In this document: positions 15,248 through 26,527 of the stretch, one piece after another
Position numbering within the stretch: position 1 is the stretch's first letter
How the letters are laid out: the number at the start of each line of letters is the position of its first letter
Assembly: GCA_022340865.1 (NCBI GenBank)
Contig: JAJDNC010000067.1
Coordinates: 1 to 46,069 of the forward strand
Reading direction: 5' to 3'
DNA from: Gemmatimonadota bacterium
Lineage (GTDB): Bacteria > Gemmatimonadota > Gemmatimonadetes > Longimicrobiales > Gaopeijiaceae
Length of the DNA stretch: 46,069 nucleotides
The notes under the pieces: generated by a model
What the model saw: only the letters and a program-made list of their open reading frames with translations
The model's database searches: none
Told to the model about the DNA's origin: nothing
Program-made: the position numbers and the translations under genes

Positions 15248-17863
15248 ATGCCGGACTCCGCGGAACGCCTGTCATCCGCTCTGGCGGGCAGGTACACCAT
15301 CGAGCGAAAGCTCGGCGAAGGCGGAATGGCGACGGTCTACCTCGCCGAGGACGTGAAGCACGGGCGCAAGGTCGCCCTGAAGGTGCTGCGTCCCGAGCTG
15401 GCCGCCACTCTGGGCCCCGACCGATTCCTGCGCGAGGTGCGCGTCACCGCGAACCTCCGCCACCCGCATGTGCTTCCGCTCTTCGACTCGGGAGAGGCGG
15501 ACGGGTTCCTCTACTACGTGATGCCGTACGTAGAGGGCGAGTCGCTGCGGGAGCGGCTGACCCGGGAAGGAGAGCTCCCCATCGCGGACGCGGTGCGGAT
15601 CCTGTCCGAGGTGGTGGACGCTCTGGCGGAAGCGCACCGGATGGGCGTGGTGCACCGCGACATCAAGCCGGACAACGTGATGCTGTCGCGGCGCCACGCG
15701 GCCGTCACCGACTTCGGCGTCGCCAAGGCCGTCAGCGACGCCAGCGGCGCCGCGGCGACCACGACGACCGGCCTGACGCTGGGGACGCTGGCGTACATGG
15801 CCCCGGAGCAAGCCGTAGCCGACGAGCATATCGACCACCGCGCGGACATCTACTCGGTGGGAGCGATGGGCTACGAGATGCTGACGGGCCGGCCACCCTT
15901 CGCGGACCGAGCACCCCAGCAGATTCTGGTGGCGCACGTGACGGAGACCCCGACGCCCATCGCCGAGCTGCGGGACGGGACGCCTCCGGGTCTCAACGAC
16001 ATCCTGATGCGGTGCCTGGAGAAGAAGCCGGCGGACCGTTGGCAGACCGCGCACGAGCTTCTCTCGGCGCTGGAGCTCTACGCCGCGTCCACCACCGGCG
16101 CGCTCCCTGTCCGACCGAGGCGGAGGCGCCTCTTCAGGATCGCGGCGGCCACGCTGCTTCTGGCCGTCCTGGTTGTCGCCGGGGTCGAGCTCGCGCCGGT
16201 GGCGCGCTCCCTGATCGCCTCCAGGTCGGCCCCGTCCCAGCAACATCTCGCCGTCCTTCCGCTCCAGGACATCGGCGGCGACGCCTCCAGCCGGGCCTTC
16301 GCGGACGGGATCGTGGCGACCCTGACCAGCGCCCTGAGTCAGCTTCAACAGTTCCATGATTCGCTCTGGGTGGTCCCGACGAGCGAAGTGCTGAGTCACC
16401 GGGTTCGCAGCCCGGACGACGCGAACAAGCTGTTCGGCGTCAACCTCGCGGTGACGGGCAGTCTACAGAAGATCGGCACGGACCTCCGGCTGACGCTCAA
16501 CCTCATCGACGCGAAGACGCTGCGTCAGCTCAATTCCACGGTGATCGACGTGGCCGAGAAGGGCGTGATGGCTCTTCAGGGCAAGGCGGTCATCTCCCTC
16601 CTGCAGATGCTCGACCTCCAGCTCGACCCGACTTCGAGCGGGATCCTTGCGGCGGGCAACACGGACGACCCCCAGGCTTACGAGTACTACGCCCAGGGTC
16701 GAGGGTACGTCGAGCACCGCACCGACCCGAACGAGGTTCATAAGGCGATGGACGCGTTCACGCTCGCCGTCCAGCGTGACTCAGCGTACGCCGCCGCCCA
16801 TGCGGGCCTCGCCCAGGCATACTGGGCGGAGTACGGGCTGACCAAGGAGAGCGACTGGGTCCCCAAGGCCGTGGCGGAGGCCGAGCTCGCGGACAGCCTG
16901 GACAATCGGCTCGCCTACGTGCTGACGACGCTGGGCCGGGTCCACGACGGCACCGGGCACTACACCGACGCGGTGGAGGACTTCAAGCGGGCGCTCGCCA
17001 TCGACCCGCTGAGCTACGAGGCGCGCCAGGGCCTGGCGACCGCCTACGAGCACGAAGGGCGATTGGACGAGGCGGAGCAGACGTACAAGAGGGCCATCGC
17101 CATGCGCCCCGACGACGGGAGCGGATACGAGGCGTTGGGGGTCTTCTACTTCAACCATGCGCGCTATGACGAGGCGATCGTCCAGTTCAAGAAGGTGACC
17201 GAGGTCAACCCGAAGGACTACCAGGGCTTCAGCGACCTGGGCGGCATGTATTACATGAAGGGCATGTTCAAGCAGGCCACTCGCATGTGGGAGAAAGCGT
17301 TTGCGCTCGGGCACCAGTACACGGTCGCCTCGAACCTCGGCACGCTCTACTTCGTCCAGGGTGATTTCGGCAAGTCGGCCCGGGCCTTCGAGGAGGCCCT
17401 CAAGATCGACGACCACGACTACGTCGTCTGGGGAAACCTGGCCGACGCCTATACCGAGGTGCCCGACGACACTTCGAAGGCGAGCGCAGCCTACACCCGT
17501 GCGGCGGAGATGGCCGAGAAGGCCAGGCAGGTCAATCCCAAGGATGCGCACCTCCTCGCTCAGCTCGGACACTACTACGCCATGCTGAAGGACCGTGCCA
17601 AGGCGCTGGACGCCACGAACGAGGCGTTGGCCCTCTCACCGAACAGCCCGTACGTCATGTACCACGTCGGGACCACCAACGAGGAGCTCGGCGACCGGAA
17701 GGAGGCGATCCGGTGGCTCGCCAAGGCGATCGCGAACGGCTATTCGAAGGCGGAGATCGAGCGACAGCCCGAGCTCAAGGACCTGCTCGCCTCCTCGGAG
17801 TTCGCGCAAGCCCTCGCGGACGCGGAGAAGAGCACGAACAACGGCGGGCCGTCGGGTCCGTGA
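15248..17863 (+). CDS. Membrane Ser/Thr protein kinase with TolB-like and TPR domains
   Basis: 871 aa. Residues 15-275 are a complete PknB-type kinase: glycine loop LGEGGMATVYLAE, Lys45 in VALKVL, HRDIKPDN at 136-143, DFG at 155, and GTLAYMAPEQ. One membrane helix follows (about 298-318), placing the rest outside the cytoplasm. This part has a TolB-like domain (HLAVLPLQDIGGDASSRAFA onward, to about 455) and TPR repeats to the end. GGGAGG lies 5 bases before ATG 15248; ATG 15245 is too close to it. It is the first of three similar kinases in the window. Targets are unknown. Confidence 0.92.
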   Translation: MPDSAERLSSALAGRYTIERKLGEGGMATVYLAEDVKHGRKVALKVLRPELAATLGPDRFLREVRVTANLRHPHVLPLFDSGEADGFLYYVMPYVEGESLRERLTREGELPIADAVRILSEVVDALAEAHRMGVVHRDIKPDNVMLSRRHAAVTDFGVAKAVSDASGAAATTTTGLTLGTLAYMAPEQAVADEHIDHRADIYSVGAMGYEMLTGRPPFADRAPQQILVAHVTETPTPIAELRDGTPPGLNDILMRCLEKKPADRWQTAHELLSALELYAASTTGALPVRPRRRRLFRIAAATLLLAVLVVAGVELAPVARSLIASRSAPSQQHLAVLPLQDIGGDASSRAFADGIVATLTSALSQLQQFHDSLWVVPTSEVLSHRVRSPDDANKLFGVNLAVTGSLQKIGTDLRLTLNLIDAKTLRQLNSTVIDVAEKGVMALQGKAVISLLQMLDLQLDPTSSGILAAGNTDDPQAYEYYAQGRGYVEHRTDPNEVHKAMDAFTLAVQRDSAYAAAHAGLAQAYWAEYGLTKESDWVPKAVAEAELADSLDNRLAYVLTTLGRVHDGTGHYTDAVEDFKRALAIDPLSYEARQGLATAYEHEGRLDEAEQTYKRAIAMRPDDGSGYEALGVFYFNHARYDEAIVQFKKVTEVNPKDYQGFSDLGGMYYMKGMFKQATRMWEKAFALGHQYTVASNLGTLYFVQGDFGKSARAFEEALKIDDHDYVVWGNLADAYTEVPDDTSKASAAYTRAAEMAEKARQVNPKDAHLLAQLGHYYAMLKDRAKALDATNEALALSPNSPYVMYHVGTTNEELGDRKEAIRWLAKAIANGYSKAEIERQPELKDLLASSEFAQALADAEKSTNNGGPSGP

Positions 17864-17902
17864 GGGTGGGTTGCCCGGCAGGCCGGACATGAACGTGGGT
17901 CG

Positions 17903-18367
17903 CTAGCTCGGCGGCCGGGGAGGACTCTCCGGAGGCACCTGGTCCACCTGCTCCTCTATCTGCCGCTTGAGGCGCGCCAGGATGGCGCCCATGCCGCGGA
18001 GGCGGAGGGGTGAAACGACGGATTCCAGCCCCATCCCCGTGTAGAAGTCCGGTGGCACGGCGACGACGTCGCGCCACGGCGCACCCTCCAAGCCTTCTCT
18101 CAGGATCCCGGCGAACCCCCGAACCGTCGGGCTCTCCGCCGGCGCGTCGAAGAAGAGGTGCACGGCGCCGCCGGCGTCCACCCGGGTGGCGAGGAAGAAG
18201 GGGGTCTGGCACTCGTGCACCTGCTCGAGAGCCGAGGGATCGTTCCTCATGTCCTCGGGCAGGGGGGGGACCTTCTTCGCATACTGGAGAAGTGCCTGGA
18301 CCCGCAGGTCCCTGGGTGCGTGTCGGAAGCGGTCCACGATGGTGGACAGACGGTCGGGAAGGCTCAT
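17903..18367 (-). CDS. SufE-family sulfur acceptor
   Basis: 154 aa, the usual length. SufE takes persulfide sulfur from the cysteine desulfurase SufS for Fe-S cluster assembly. The active Cys lies in VHECQTPFFLATRV, preceded by KKVPPLPEDMRND; the later FAGILREGLEG and MGLESVVSPLRLRGM stretches match the family. The gene is divergent from a rhodanese (133 bases apart). No sufS or sufBCD gene is in view. Confidence 0.92.
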   Translation of the reverse strand: MSLPDRLSTIVDRFRHAPRDLRVQALLQYAKKVPPLPEDMRNDPSALEQVHECQTPFFLATRVDAGGAVHLFFDAPAESPTVRGFAGILREGLEGAPWRDVVAVPPDFYTGMGLESVVSPLRLRGMGAILARLKRQIEEQVDQVPPESPPRPPS

Positions 18368-18499
18368 GCGTGGGCTACCACGCCAGCTGCCCGTGGTTCC
18401 GAGCCGAACCGCGGCGCGACACACGGGTAGTCGAGAACCCACCCCGGCGCCCACGGGCGCGGGGGCCCACACGCCGACGTGGAGTCTCCAGGAGGATCC

Positions 18500-19375
18500 A
18501 TGGCCACCCCCCACGATTCCGACCCACGGTTCCAGGGCTACGCCCATCCCCACATGCTCGTATCCACGAAGTGGCTCTCCGAGCACCTGAACGATCCCGA
18601 TCTGGTGGTCGTCGAATCGGACGAGGACGTGCTGCTCTACGACACGGGGCACATCCCGGGCGCCGTGAAGGTGGACTGGCACATGGACCTGAACGACGCC
18701 CTCACCCGCGACTATCTGGACGGCGAGGCCTTTGCGGCGCTCATGGGGGCGAAGGGGATCGGGCGGGACACCACGGTGGTGTTCTACGGCGACAACTTCA
18801 ACTGGTGGGCCGCATACGCGCTCTGGGTCTTCACCCTCTTCGGGCACCCCGACGTACGGCTCCTCGACGGCGGCCGAACGAAGTGGGTGGCCGAGGGCCG
18901 GCCCCTCTCCACGGACGTCCCGGAGCGGCCGACGACCGAATACCCGGTAGTGGAGCGCGACGACGCGCCGATCCGGGCGTTCCGGGACGACGTCATGGCG
19001 CACGTGGAGGGTGGAGGGCGGCTGGTGGACGTCCGCTCACCGCAGGAGTACAGCGGCGAGCTCCTCCACATGCCCGACTATCCCCAGGAGGGAGCGCTGC
19101 GCGGGGGCCATATTCCCGGCGCCAGCAACGTGCCGTGGAAGCGCGCCGCCAACGACGACGCCACGTTCAAGGGGATCGACGAGCTCGGGGCGATCTACGA
19201 GGAAGAGCAGGGATTGTCCGTCGACGACGAGGTCGTGGCATACTGCCGCATCGGCGAGCGCTCCAGCCACACCTGGTTCGTGCTCCACCATCTCCTGGGT
19301 TATCCGCGGGTACGCAACTACGACGGCTCGTGGACCGAGTGGGGCAACCTGGTGAGGGCGCCCATCGAGCGCTGA
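18500..19375 (+). CDS. Thiosulfate sulfurtransferase (two-domain rhodanese)
   Basis: 291 aa. The N-terminal rhodanese-like domain is non-catalytic ([20 protein letters not shown]). The C-terminal domain carries [24 protein letters not shown] and the active loop [13 protein letters not shown], with the catalytic Cys. It moves sulfane sulfur from thiosulfate or similar donors to a thiol acceptor. GGAGGA at 18491-18496 fixes the start at 18500. It lies opposite sufE, which suggests a shared sulfur-trafficking role. Confidence 0.94.
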   Translation: MATPHDSDPRFQGYAHPHMLVSTKWLSEHLNDPDLVVVESDEDVLLYDTGHIPGAVKVDWHMDLNDALTRDYLDGEAFAALMGAKGIGRDTTVVFYGDNFNWWAAYALWVFTLFGHPDVRLLDGGRTKWVAEGRPLSTDVPERPTTEYPVVERDDAPIRAFRDDVMAHVEGGGRLVDVRSPQEYSGELLHMPDYPQEGALRGGHIPGASNVPWKRAANDDATFKGIDELGAIYEEEQGLSVDDEVVAYCRIGERSSHTWFVLHHLLGYPRVRNYDGSWTEWGNLVRAPIER

Positions 19376-19413
19376 GGGGAGCTCCGGTCGCGCATGGGCG
19401 GCCGTGTACGAGC

Positions 19414-21072
19414 TCAGCTCGATTTCAGACCGATACGCCGTACGAGAGCCTGGTAGCGCTCGTCTCCTCGCAGGACGTCGTAGCTAGGGTCCACATGCAG
19501 GTAGACGAGCCCCGCGGAACGCTCCTCGTATGCGGTCTCCAGAGCGGCCATGGCCCGGTCCACATCACCCAGCGCCGCGTAGGCCGGCGCCATGAACTCA
19601 TGGCGCACGTAGTCGTCGCCGGCCTCGATGGCGGCGAGGAGCTTCTTGGCTTCATCCGTCTGCCCGGCGGCAACCAGGGCGCGGGCGATGAAGGCGTTGG
19701 CCGAGACCACGCCGCTCACCTCCAGCGAGCGTCTAAAGGAGGCCAGCGCGTCCTCGGACCGCTCCTCCATGAGATGACAGAGACCCAGCACCAGCAGAGG
19801 GCGGAAGGACGTGGGATCCAGCTCGGCTGCCCGGGTGGCCTCTTCCCTGGCCTCGTCGTAGCGCCTGGCGAAGTAGAGAAAGCGGGCGAGCCAGTAGCTG
19901 AAGATCCCCGATAGCGGGTCGAGCGAGAGAGCCGTGCGAGCTTCCTCGATGGCCGCATCCAGCTGCCCGTTGGAGGGCAGGATGCTGGCGAGCCCCCAGT
20001 GCGCATCGGCGTAGCGGGGGTTGGAGGCCACTGCCCGGCGGAGGGCCAACTCCGCACCGTCGAAGTCCCACTCGAACCACCCCAGGACCTTTCCGCGCGC
20101 GGTATGGGCTTCCGCCAGGCGATCGTCCAGCTCGATGGCCTTCTCCGCGGCCGTCTTCGCCTCGGGATACGCCGTTTCGGGCGCCACCCAATCATCGGCG
20201 AGCTGCATCCACGTGTCGGCCATGCCCGCATAGGCGCGCCCGTAGCTCGGATCGTGGGCCAGGGCCTGGGCATAGTGGTCCAGGCTCCGTCGAAGGTCGG
20301 TCTCCTGGTATCGGTTGAAGAAGAAGCGGCCCTTGAGGTAGAGCGTGTACGCCTCCACGTCCTCGGTCTCGGGGGAGACCAGGCGCTCCTTTTCCTCGCC
20401 GACGAGCTCGAGCTTGAGAGCATCCACGATGGAGTGGGCGATCTCGTCCTGGACCTTGAAGATGTCCTCCAGGTCCCGGTCGTACGTCTCGGACCAGAGA
20501 TGGTAGCCGTCGTCGGCGTCGATGAGCTGGGCAGTGACCCGCACGCGGTTCTGGACCTTGCGCACGCTTCCCTCCACCACCGTGTCCACGCGGAGCTCGT
20601 CGGCGATCTCCAGCACGTCCTGGACCTTGCCCTTGAACGCGAACGAGGAAGTGCGGGACGCGACCCGGAGATCGGGGACCTTGGTCAACGCGTTGAGGAT
20701 CTCCTCGGTCATCCCATCCGAGAAGTACTCGTTCTCCTTGTCGTCGCTCATGTTGACGAAGGGGAGCACGGCGATCGACCGAGGGCCCGCGTCCTCTTCC
20801 TCACCCCGGCGCTCTCGCGCCGGACGCGTGGGGCGGCGCTGCCCTTTGAGGACCTCGGAAGGCTTGTCGAACATCCAGGCCAGGACTATGGCCACGGGGA
20901 AACCCAGGGCGAGGAGTACCACCACCAGGGATACGCCCCACTCGGGGATGTTCAACGCCGGGATCACGATGTCGGCGGCCTGGATGACGATCCAGGCGAC
21001 GATGCCGTAGAGAAGCGCGCGCTGGACGATCTTCCGCCGTTTCAGCTCGGTCCAGAAGCCCGCCACCGTCAT
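19414..21072 (-). CDS. Membrane TolB-like/TPR protein with ELKRRK N-terminal module (second copy)
   Basis: 552 aa and the same layout as the gene at 8779: FWTELKRRKIVQRALLYGIV, two membrane helices ending LALGFPVAIVLAWMFDK, then a TolB-like domain (SIAVLPFVNMSDDKENEYFS, VVEGSVRKVQNRVRVTAQL, DDGYHLWSETYDRDLEDIF) and at least five TPR-like repeats up to residue 552. No kinase or cyclase domain is present. It is the only copy of the five that is on the minus strand. Function unknown beyond a likely membrane scaffold or sensor role. Confidence 0.85.
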   Translation of the reverse strand: MTVAGFWTELKRRKIVQRALLYGIVAWIVIQAADIVIPALNIPEWGVSLVVVLLALGFPVAIVLAWMFDKPSEVLKGQRRPTRPARERRGEEEDAGPRSIAVLPFVNMSDDKENEYFSDGMTEEILNALTKVPDLRVASRTSSFAFKGKVQDVLEIADELRVDTVVEGSVRKVQNRVRVTAQLIDADDGYHLWSETYDRDLEDIFKVQDEIAHSIVDALKLELVGEEKERLVSPETEDVEAYTLYLKGRFFFNRYQETDLRRSLDHYAQALAHDPSYGRAYAGMADTWMQLADDWVAPETAYPEAKTAAEKAIELDDRLAEAHTARGKVLGWFEWDFDGAELALRRAVASNPRYADAHWGLASILPSNGQLDAAIEEARTALSLDPLSGIFSYWLARFLYFARRYDEAREEATRAAELDPTSFRPLLVLGLCHLMEERSEDALASFRRSLEVSGVVSANAFIARALVAAGQTDEAKKLLAAIEAGDDYVRHEFMAPAYAALGDVDRAMAALETAYEERSAGLVYLHVDPSYDVLRGDERYQALVRRIGLKSS

Positions 21073-21192
21073 GGCGTCCGCTCCACGGGGTTCAAGGGAT
21101 GGGAAATCGATTGGCCCAGCGGGACTGAGAGCACGGTAGGTTCGGGGCGTCAGGGGAACAAGGGGAAGGACGCGGAAGGAGGTGCCCCGGGT

Positions 21193-21208
21193 AACGGCCC
21201 GGGCCGTT
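21193..21208. repeat. 16-bp perfect palindrome
   Basis: AACGGCCC followed directly by GGGCCGTT, in the 167-base gap between the esterase stop and the TolB-like/TPR gene start on the minus strand. It could be an operator for the downstream gene or a transcript hairpin of the esterase; there is no T run. Confidence 0.35.
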
Positions 21209-21239
21209 GGAAGAGCGGGCGCTACGGGCCGGCGAAACC

Positions 21240-22409
21240 TCAGTGGGTGAACAGCAACGGCGCCAGCGCGATGAAGTTGCGGCGCCACACCTGCCACTGG
21301 TGGGCACCGGGGGTCGTCACGAAGGTGTGACGCACGCCGTGGGCGTCCAGGAGCTTCGCGAACAGCTGGTTCGGCGGAAACCAGACCCGGTCGTCCGTCC
21401 CGCATGCGGTCCACAGCAGCCGCAGGGTCTCGTTGGTCCGCGCGGGGTTGTCGAGCACGTCGGCGAAGCGGCGCAGCAGCGCCGCCTGGTCGCGGGGGAT
21501 CGCAGCGCTGAAGCCGGCCACCCAGTGGAACAGGTCCGGATGCGTGAGCCCGATGGTGAGGGACTGATTGCCTCCCATGGAGAAGCCCGCGATGGCACGG
21601 TGGCCGGCGTCCGTGAGGACGCGATACGTGCGCTCGACCAGGGGGATTACGGTGTCCAGCAGGTCCTCGCCGACGAGCTGGCGGTCGGACCTGGGGGGCT
21701 CGTTGAAGCCGAGGGTGGTGACGACCTGGGGGTGACCGTACGGCATCACCACCACCATGGGCCTCACCCTGCGCTCCGCGATGAGGTTGTCCAGGATGAG
21801 GTTGGCGCGACCCGTGGTGGTCCACCCCTGCTGGGTGAAGCCCGCACCGTGCATCAGGTACAGAACCGGGTACCGCTGCCGTCCGCCCTCGTAGCCCGGC
21901 GGGGTGTAGACGTATACCGCGCGCAGGCCGCCCACCGCCTTCGAGTCGTACCAGTCGATGTGCACCGTGCCATGGGGGACCGGTCGTGGATCCCAGAGCT
22001 GCGGCTCGGGTCCCGGCACCTCGATGAGGCTCGAGGAAGTCCGGGGGCCGAGGGTCACGCTGGGATTGACCGGATCGAGCACCGTCACGCCGTCGATCCG
22101 GTACGTGTAGTCGTAGATGTCGGGCACGAACGGTCCCAGGGTCACGCTCCACACGCCTTCCGCATCCTTCGTCATCGGCCGCCGGGGCTGGTCCTGGATC
22201 ATGTCGCCACCCACGCTCACGGACTTCGCCTCGGGTGCGTACACCCGGAACGTGATGGTGCCGTCCGCGTTGACCTCGGGGGAGCGCAGCGGAGCGCGCC
22301 GCGGTGCCTGTTGGGCTGCGAGGATACACGGGAAGGCAAGGAGAGCCAGACCGAGCGGCAGCTTCCGGGCCGCTGCGCGGATGCACTCCCACGAGGTGGT
22401 GGTGATCAC
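21240..22409 (-). CDS. Secreted Fes-like esterase with CBM48-like N-terminus
   Basis: 389 aa from GTG 22409 (AGGACGG upstream). A signal peptide is likely (AARKLPLGLALLAFPCILAA then QQ). An Ig-like early-set domain follows (GTITFRVYAPEAKSVSVGGD ... YDYTYRIDGVTVLDP), then an alpha/beta hydrolase of the enterochelin-esterase group: YPVLYLMHGAGFTQQGW, nucleophile GFSMGG, and His in TPGAHQW. Related proteins hydrolyse feruloyl, xylan-acetyl or siderophore esters; the substrate cannot be told. A longer ATG reading from 22538 would bury the signal peptide and is unlikely. Confidence 0.85.
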   Translation of the reverse strand: MITTTSWECIRAAARKLPLGLALLAFPCILAAQQAPRRAPLRSPEVNADGTITFRVYAPEAKSVSVGGDMIQDQPRRPMTKDAEGVWSVTLGPFVPDIYDYTYRIDGVTVLDPVNPSVTLGPRTSSSLIEVPGPEPQLWDPRPVPHGTVHIDWYDSKAVGGLRAVYVYTPPGYEGGRQRYPVLYLMHGAGFTQQGWTTTGRANLILDNLIAERRVRPMVVVMPYGHPQVVTTLGFNEPPRSDRQLVGEDLLDTVIPLVERTYRVLTDAGHRAIAGFSMGGNQSLTIGLTHPDLFHWVAGFSAAIPRDQAALLRRFADVLDNPARTNETLRLLWTACGTDDRVWFPPNQLFAKLLDAHGVRHTFVTTPGAHQWQVWRRNFIALAPLLFTH

Positions 22410-22587
22410 CTGTCCGTCCTGGTGCGAGGTGAGTTGGACCCGCGCGGGAGTTCCGTCGGGTGGACCCGTGGACCCGGCTGGGTGGACGCCAGGATAGGGC
22501 CATCGAGGGGTGGAGAGCCAGCCGGGCGACGTCCACACGGGCGCAGCCGCGAGAGTGGGAGGTGATCGGGAACAGGTCCATGCAACG

Positions 22588-22617
22588 CTGGCAGCACGAC
22601 CCCAGGCGGCATATGGT
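22588..22617 (+). promoter_or_regulatory. Candidate promoter of second kinase gene
   Basis: CTGGCA (22588-22593), 18 bases, TATGGT (22612-22617), 29 bases before the CTG start at 22647. The 18-base spacing is the same as for the other two kinase genes. Confidence 0.4.
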
Positions 22618-22646
22618 TACCGCCATCCGCCGCAAGGAGCCGAGCC

Positions 22647-25028
22647 CTGACCGACCTGCGCGAGCACCTCCAGGAGACCCTGGGCGACGCCTACACCCTC
22701 GAGCGCGAGCTGGGCGGTGGCGGCATGTCGCGCGTCTTCGTGGCCACGGAGACCGCCCTCGGCCGGACGGTGGTGGTGAAGGTGCTTCCCGCCGACATGT
22801 CGGGACACCTCTCCATCGAGCGCTTCCGCCGGGAGATCTCCATCGCGGCGCGCCTCCAGCACCCGCACGTCGTGCCGCTCCTCACGGCCGGGGAGGTGGA
22901 CGGTCTCCCGTACTTCACCATGCCGTTCGTGGAGGGCGAGTCCCTCAGAACCCGTCTGTCCAGGCAGGGCGAGCTGCCGGTGCCCGAGGCGATCCGCATC
23001 CTCCGCGAGGTCGCCAGCGCCCTCGCATACGCCCACGCCCACGACGTGGTGCACCGGGACATCAAGCCCGACAACGTTCTGCTGTCCGGCGGCGCGGCCA
23101 TGGTCACGGACTTCGGTGTCGCCAAGGCCGTGGACGCCGCGGCGACAGACGAGGCGAGCGGCATCACGTCCATCGGAGTTGCTCTCGGCACACCGGCATA
23201 CATGGCGCCGGAGCAGGCCAGTGCCGACCCGCTGGTGGACCATCGCGCCGACATCTACGCATGGGGCGCCATGGCGTATGAGGTGGTCACGGGCCAGCCC
23301 CCCTTCACGGGCCGCACGCCCCAGGGGATGCTCGCGGCGCATGTGGCGGAGGAGCCCGAGGACATCTCGCGCCGGCGTCCCAGCACGCCGAGCGCCCTGG
23401 CCGAGTTGGTCATGCGCTGCCTGGCGAAGCGTCCGGCGGACCGACCGCAAAGCGCCGAGGAGCTGGTGCGGGCCCTGGACGCGATTCCGTCGACGGGTGG
23501 CGGAGGCGTGACCCCGGTCACGCGACCGCGGGGCGGGCGGATCGGCCGCCTCGTCGGTGCCGGGGGGATCGCCGTAGCCCTGCTGCTGGCCGGGGCCTTG
23601 TGGTACGGCATGCGCGGGCGTTCGGGAGCCACCACGGCGTCGCCCGACACGATGTCGTTGGCGGTGCTGCCCATCGAGAACGTCGGCGGCGACTCCGCCA
23701 AGGAGTACCTGGCGGACGGGCTGACCGGCGAGCTGGCCGGCGACCTGCGCCAGACGGCGGGGCTCCAGGTGGCCGGCGACCTGAGCACGTCTCGCTTCGA
23801 GCACACCCAGCTCCCTCCGGAGGAGATCGCGAAGGAGCTGGGCGTGCATATGCTGCTGACCGGGCGCCTCCAGTCCCAGGGGAGTCGCATCCGACTGCAG
23901 ATGCAGCTCCAGGACGCTACGGGGAAGCTCCTGTGGTCGAACCAGTACGACGGCCAGGACAAGGATGCCTTCGCCCTGCAGGACAAGATCACGAGCGCAG
24001 TGGCGAACGAGCTTCGTGTCGTCCTGTCACCCAAGACCGTCGCGGCCACCCGCGCCGGGCGGACCGAGAGTTCCGAGGCCCACGATCTCTACCTTCACGC
24101 CATGTTCGAGAGGAACAAGTTGAGCGAGCAGGGACTGGCGCGGGCAGTGACGTACTTCAAGCAGGCTCTGGACATCGATCCCCGGTACGCGCAGGCCTGG
24201 GCAGGGCTGGCGTACGCATACGCAATGCAGGCCGACGCCTATCTTCCCTCGCACCCGCTGCACCTCTTGGCCAAGAAGGCCGCCGAGCGGGGGATCGAGA
24301 GCGACAGCATGCTGGCGGAGGCCCACATCATCTACGGGGCCAGCCTGGGATCGGCAGACTGGAATGTCCAGGCAGCCCGTGCCGAGCTGGAAGATGGCCT
24401 TGCCCTCGATCCCAGGTCGCCGGAAGGGCTTCTCACGGCAGGCAATTTTCTGACGGTTATCGGGGAAACCGACCAGGCGCTTCCCATCCTCGACCGGCTC
24501 ATCCGGGTCGACCCCCTCTCACCCGTGGCTGCGCTGGTGCGTGCGGTTGCCCTGGACTTCGGGGGCCGATACGAGGAGGCCCTCCGCCAGGACAGCATGG
24601 CGAAGAGCCTCGACCCCACGGTGGTCTACTTCGACGCGTGGGACGGCTTCGCCCTCCGGGAGCTGGGCCGGCTCGAGGAGTCCGAGCAGGCGTACCTCAA
24701 GTTCCAGGCCATCACCGGCGAGCCCGCCTTCGGCCTGGCCATGACCTACGCGCGCATGGGGAAGCGGGACGAGGCCATGAAGGTGATCCGGGCGCTGGAG
24801 GCGTACGCCGAAGATCACTGGGTCAGCCCCTGCGTCCTCGCGGCGGATTACGCCAGCCTCGGAGACGGCGACCGCGCCATGGCCTACCTCGACGACGCGT
24901 TCCGGAAGAAGGACTGGGTGCTCCGGTTCCTCATGAACTACGACTCGGCGTATCTCCGGTCCCTCGATGACGATCCGCGGTTCGTCGCACTCCGGAAGAA
25001 GGTGCTGGCGACGACCTGGAAGGACTGA
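22647..25028 (+). CDS. Membrane Ser/Thr protein kinase with TolB-like and TPR domains (CTG start)
   Basis: 793 aa. The kinase domain starts about residue 15 (YTLERELGGGGMSRVF), with Lys45 in VVVKVL, HRDIKPDN from 136, DFG and GTPAYMAPEQ. A membrane helix (VGAGGIAVALLLAGALWYG) separates it from a TolB-like domain (LAVLPIENVGGDSAKEYLAD to about 460) and TPR repeats. The first in-frame ATG (22725) would cut the glycine loop. No ATG, GTG or TTG lies upstream in frame, but CTG at 22647 has AAGGAG seven bases before it and restores the normal N-terminus (TDLREHLQETLGDAYTL). So CTG is the likely start. Confidence 0.88.
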   Translation: MTDLREHLQETLGDAYTLERELGGGGMSRVFVATETALGRTVVVKVLPADMSGHLSIERFRREISIAARLQHPHVVPLLTAGEVDGLPYFTMPFVEGESLRTRLSRQGELPVPEAIRILREVASALAYAHAHDVVHRDIKPDNVLLSGGAAMVTDFGVAKAVDAAATDEASGITSIGVALGTPAYMAPEQASADPLVDHRADIYAWGAMAYEVVTGQPPFTGRTPQGMLAAHVAEEPEDISRRRPSTPSALAELVMRCLAKRPADRPQSAEELVRALDAIPSTGGGGVTPVTRPRGGRIGRLVGAGGIAVALLLAGALWYGMRGRSGATTASPDTMSLAVLPIENVGGDSAKEYLADGLTGELAGDLRQTAGLQVAGDLSTSRFEHTQLPPEEIAKELGVHMLLTGRLQSQGSRIRLQMQLQDATGKLLWSNQYDGQDKDAFALQDKITSAVANELRVVLSPKTVAATRAGRTESSEAHDLYLHAMFERNKLSEQGLARAVTYFKQALDIDPRYAQAWAGLAYAYAMQADAYLPSHPLHLLAKKAAERGIESDSMLAEAHIIYGASLGSADWNVQAARAELEDGLALDPRSPEGLLTAGNFLTVIGETDQALPILDRLIRVDPLSPVAALVRAVALDFGGRYEEALRQDSMAKSLDPTVVYFDAWDGFALRELGRLEESEQAYLKFQAITGEPAFGLAMTYARMGKRDEAMKVIRALEAYAEDHWVSPCVLAADYASLGDGDRAMAYLDDAFRKKDWVLRFLMNYDSAYLRSLDDDPRFVALRKKVLATTWKD

Positions 25029-25109
25029 GGGCGCCAGTAGAGGGTCCGCCAACACCGGCGCCGCTCGCGTTCGACGCCGGCCCTTCGCGTCACTCGTGAG
25101 GAAATCCCC

Positions 25110-25138
25110 TTGAAGTTTAGGCTAGCCTAAACTATACA
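25110..25138 (+). promoter_or_regulatory. Nramp gene promoter with DtxR/MntR-type operator
   Basis: TTGAAG (25110-25115), 17 bases, TATACA (25133-25138). A perfect 20-bp palindrome (arms AGTTTAGGCT and AGCCTAAACT, 25114-25133) fills the space between the two hexamers. The TTAGG/CCTAA core is that of DtxR/IdeR/MntR metal-dependent repressor sites, fitting the metal transporter downstream. The repressor gene is not in the window. Confidence 0.85.
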
Positions 25139-25195
25139 TAGCTCCCGGCCGGACGAACCGACGGGCAACCACCGCAGAGGAGACAGGGCCGGGAC

Positions 25196-26521
<1,326 letters not shown>

Positions 26522-26527
26522 GGGACC

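Noticed and set aside
22461..22476. Tandem TGGACCCG repeat upstream of the second kinase gene
   Set aside because: Two 8-base copies in GC-rich sequence, too short to interpret.
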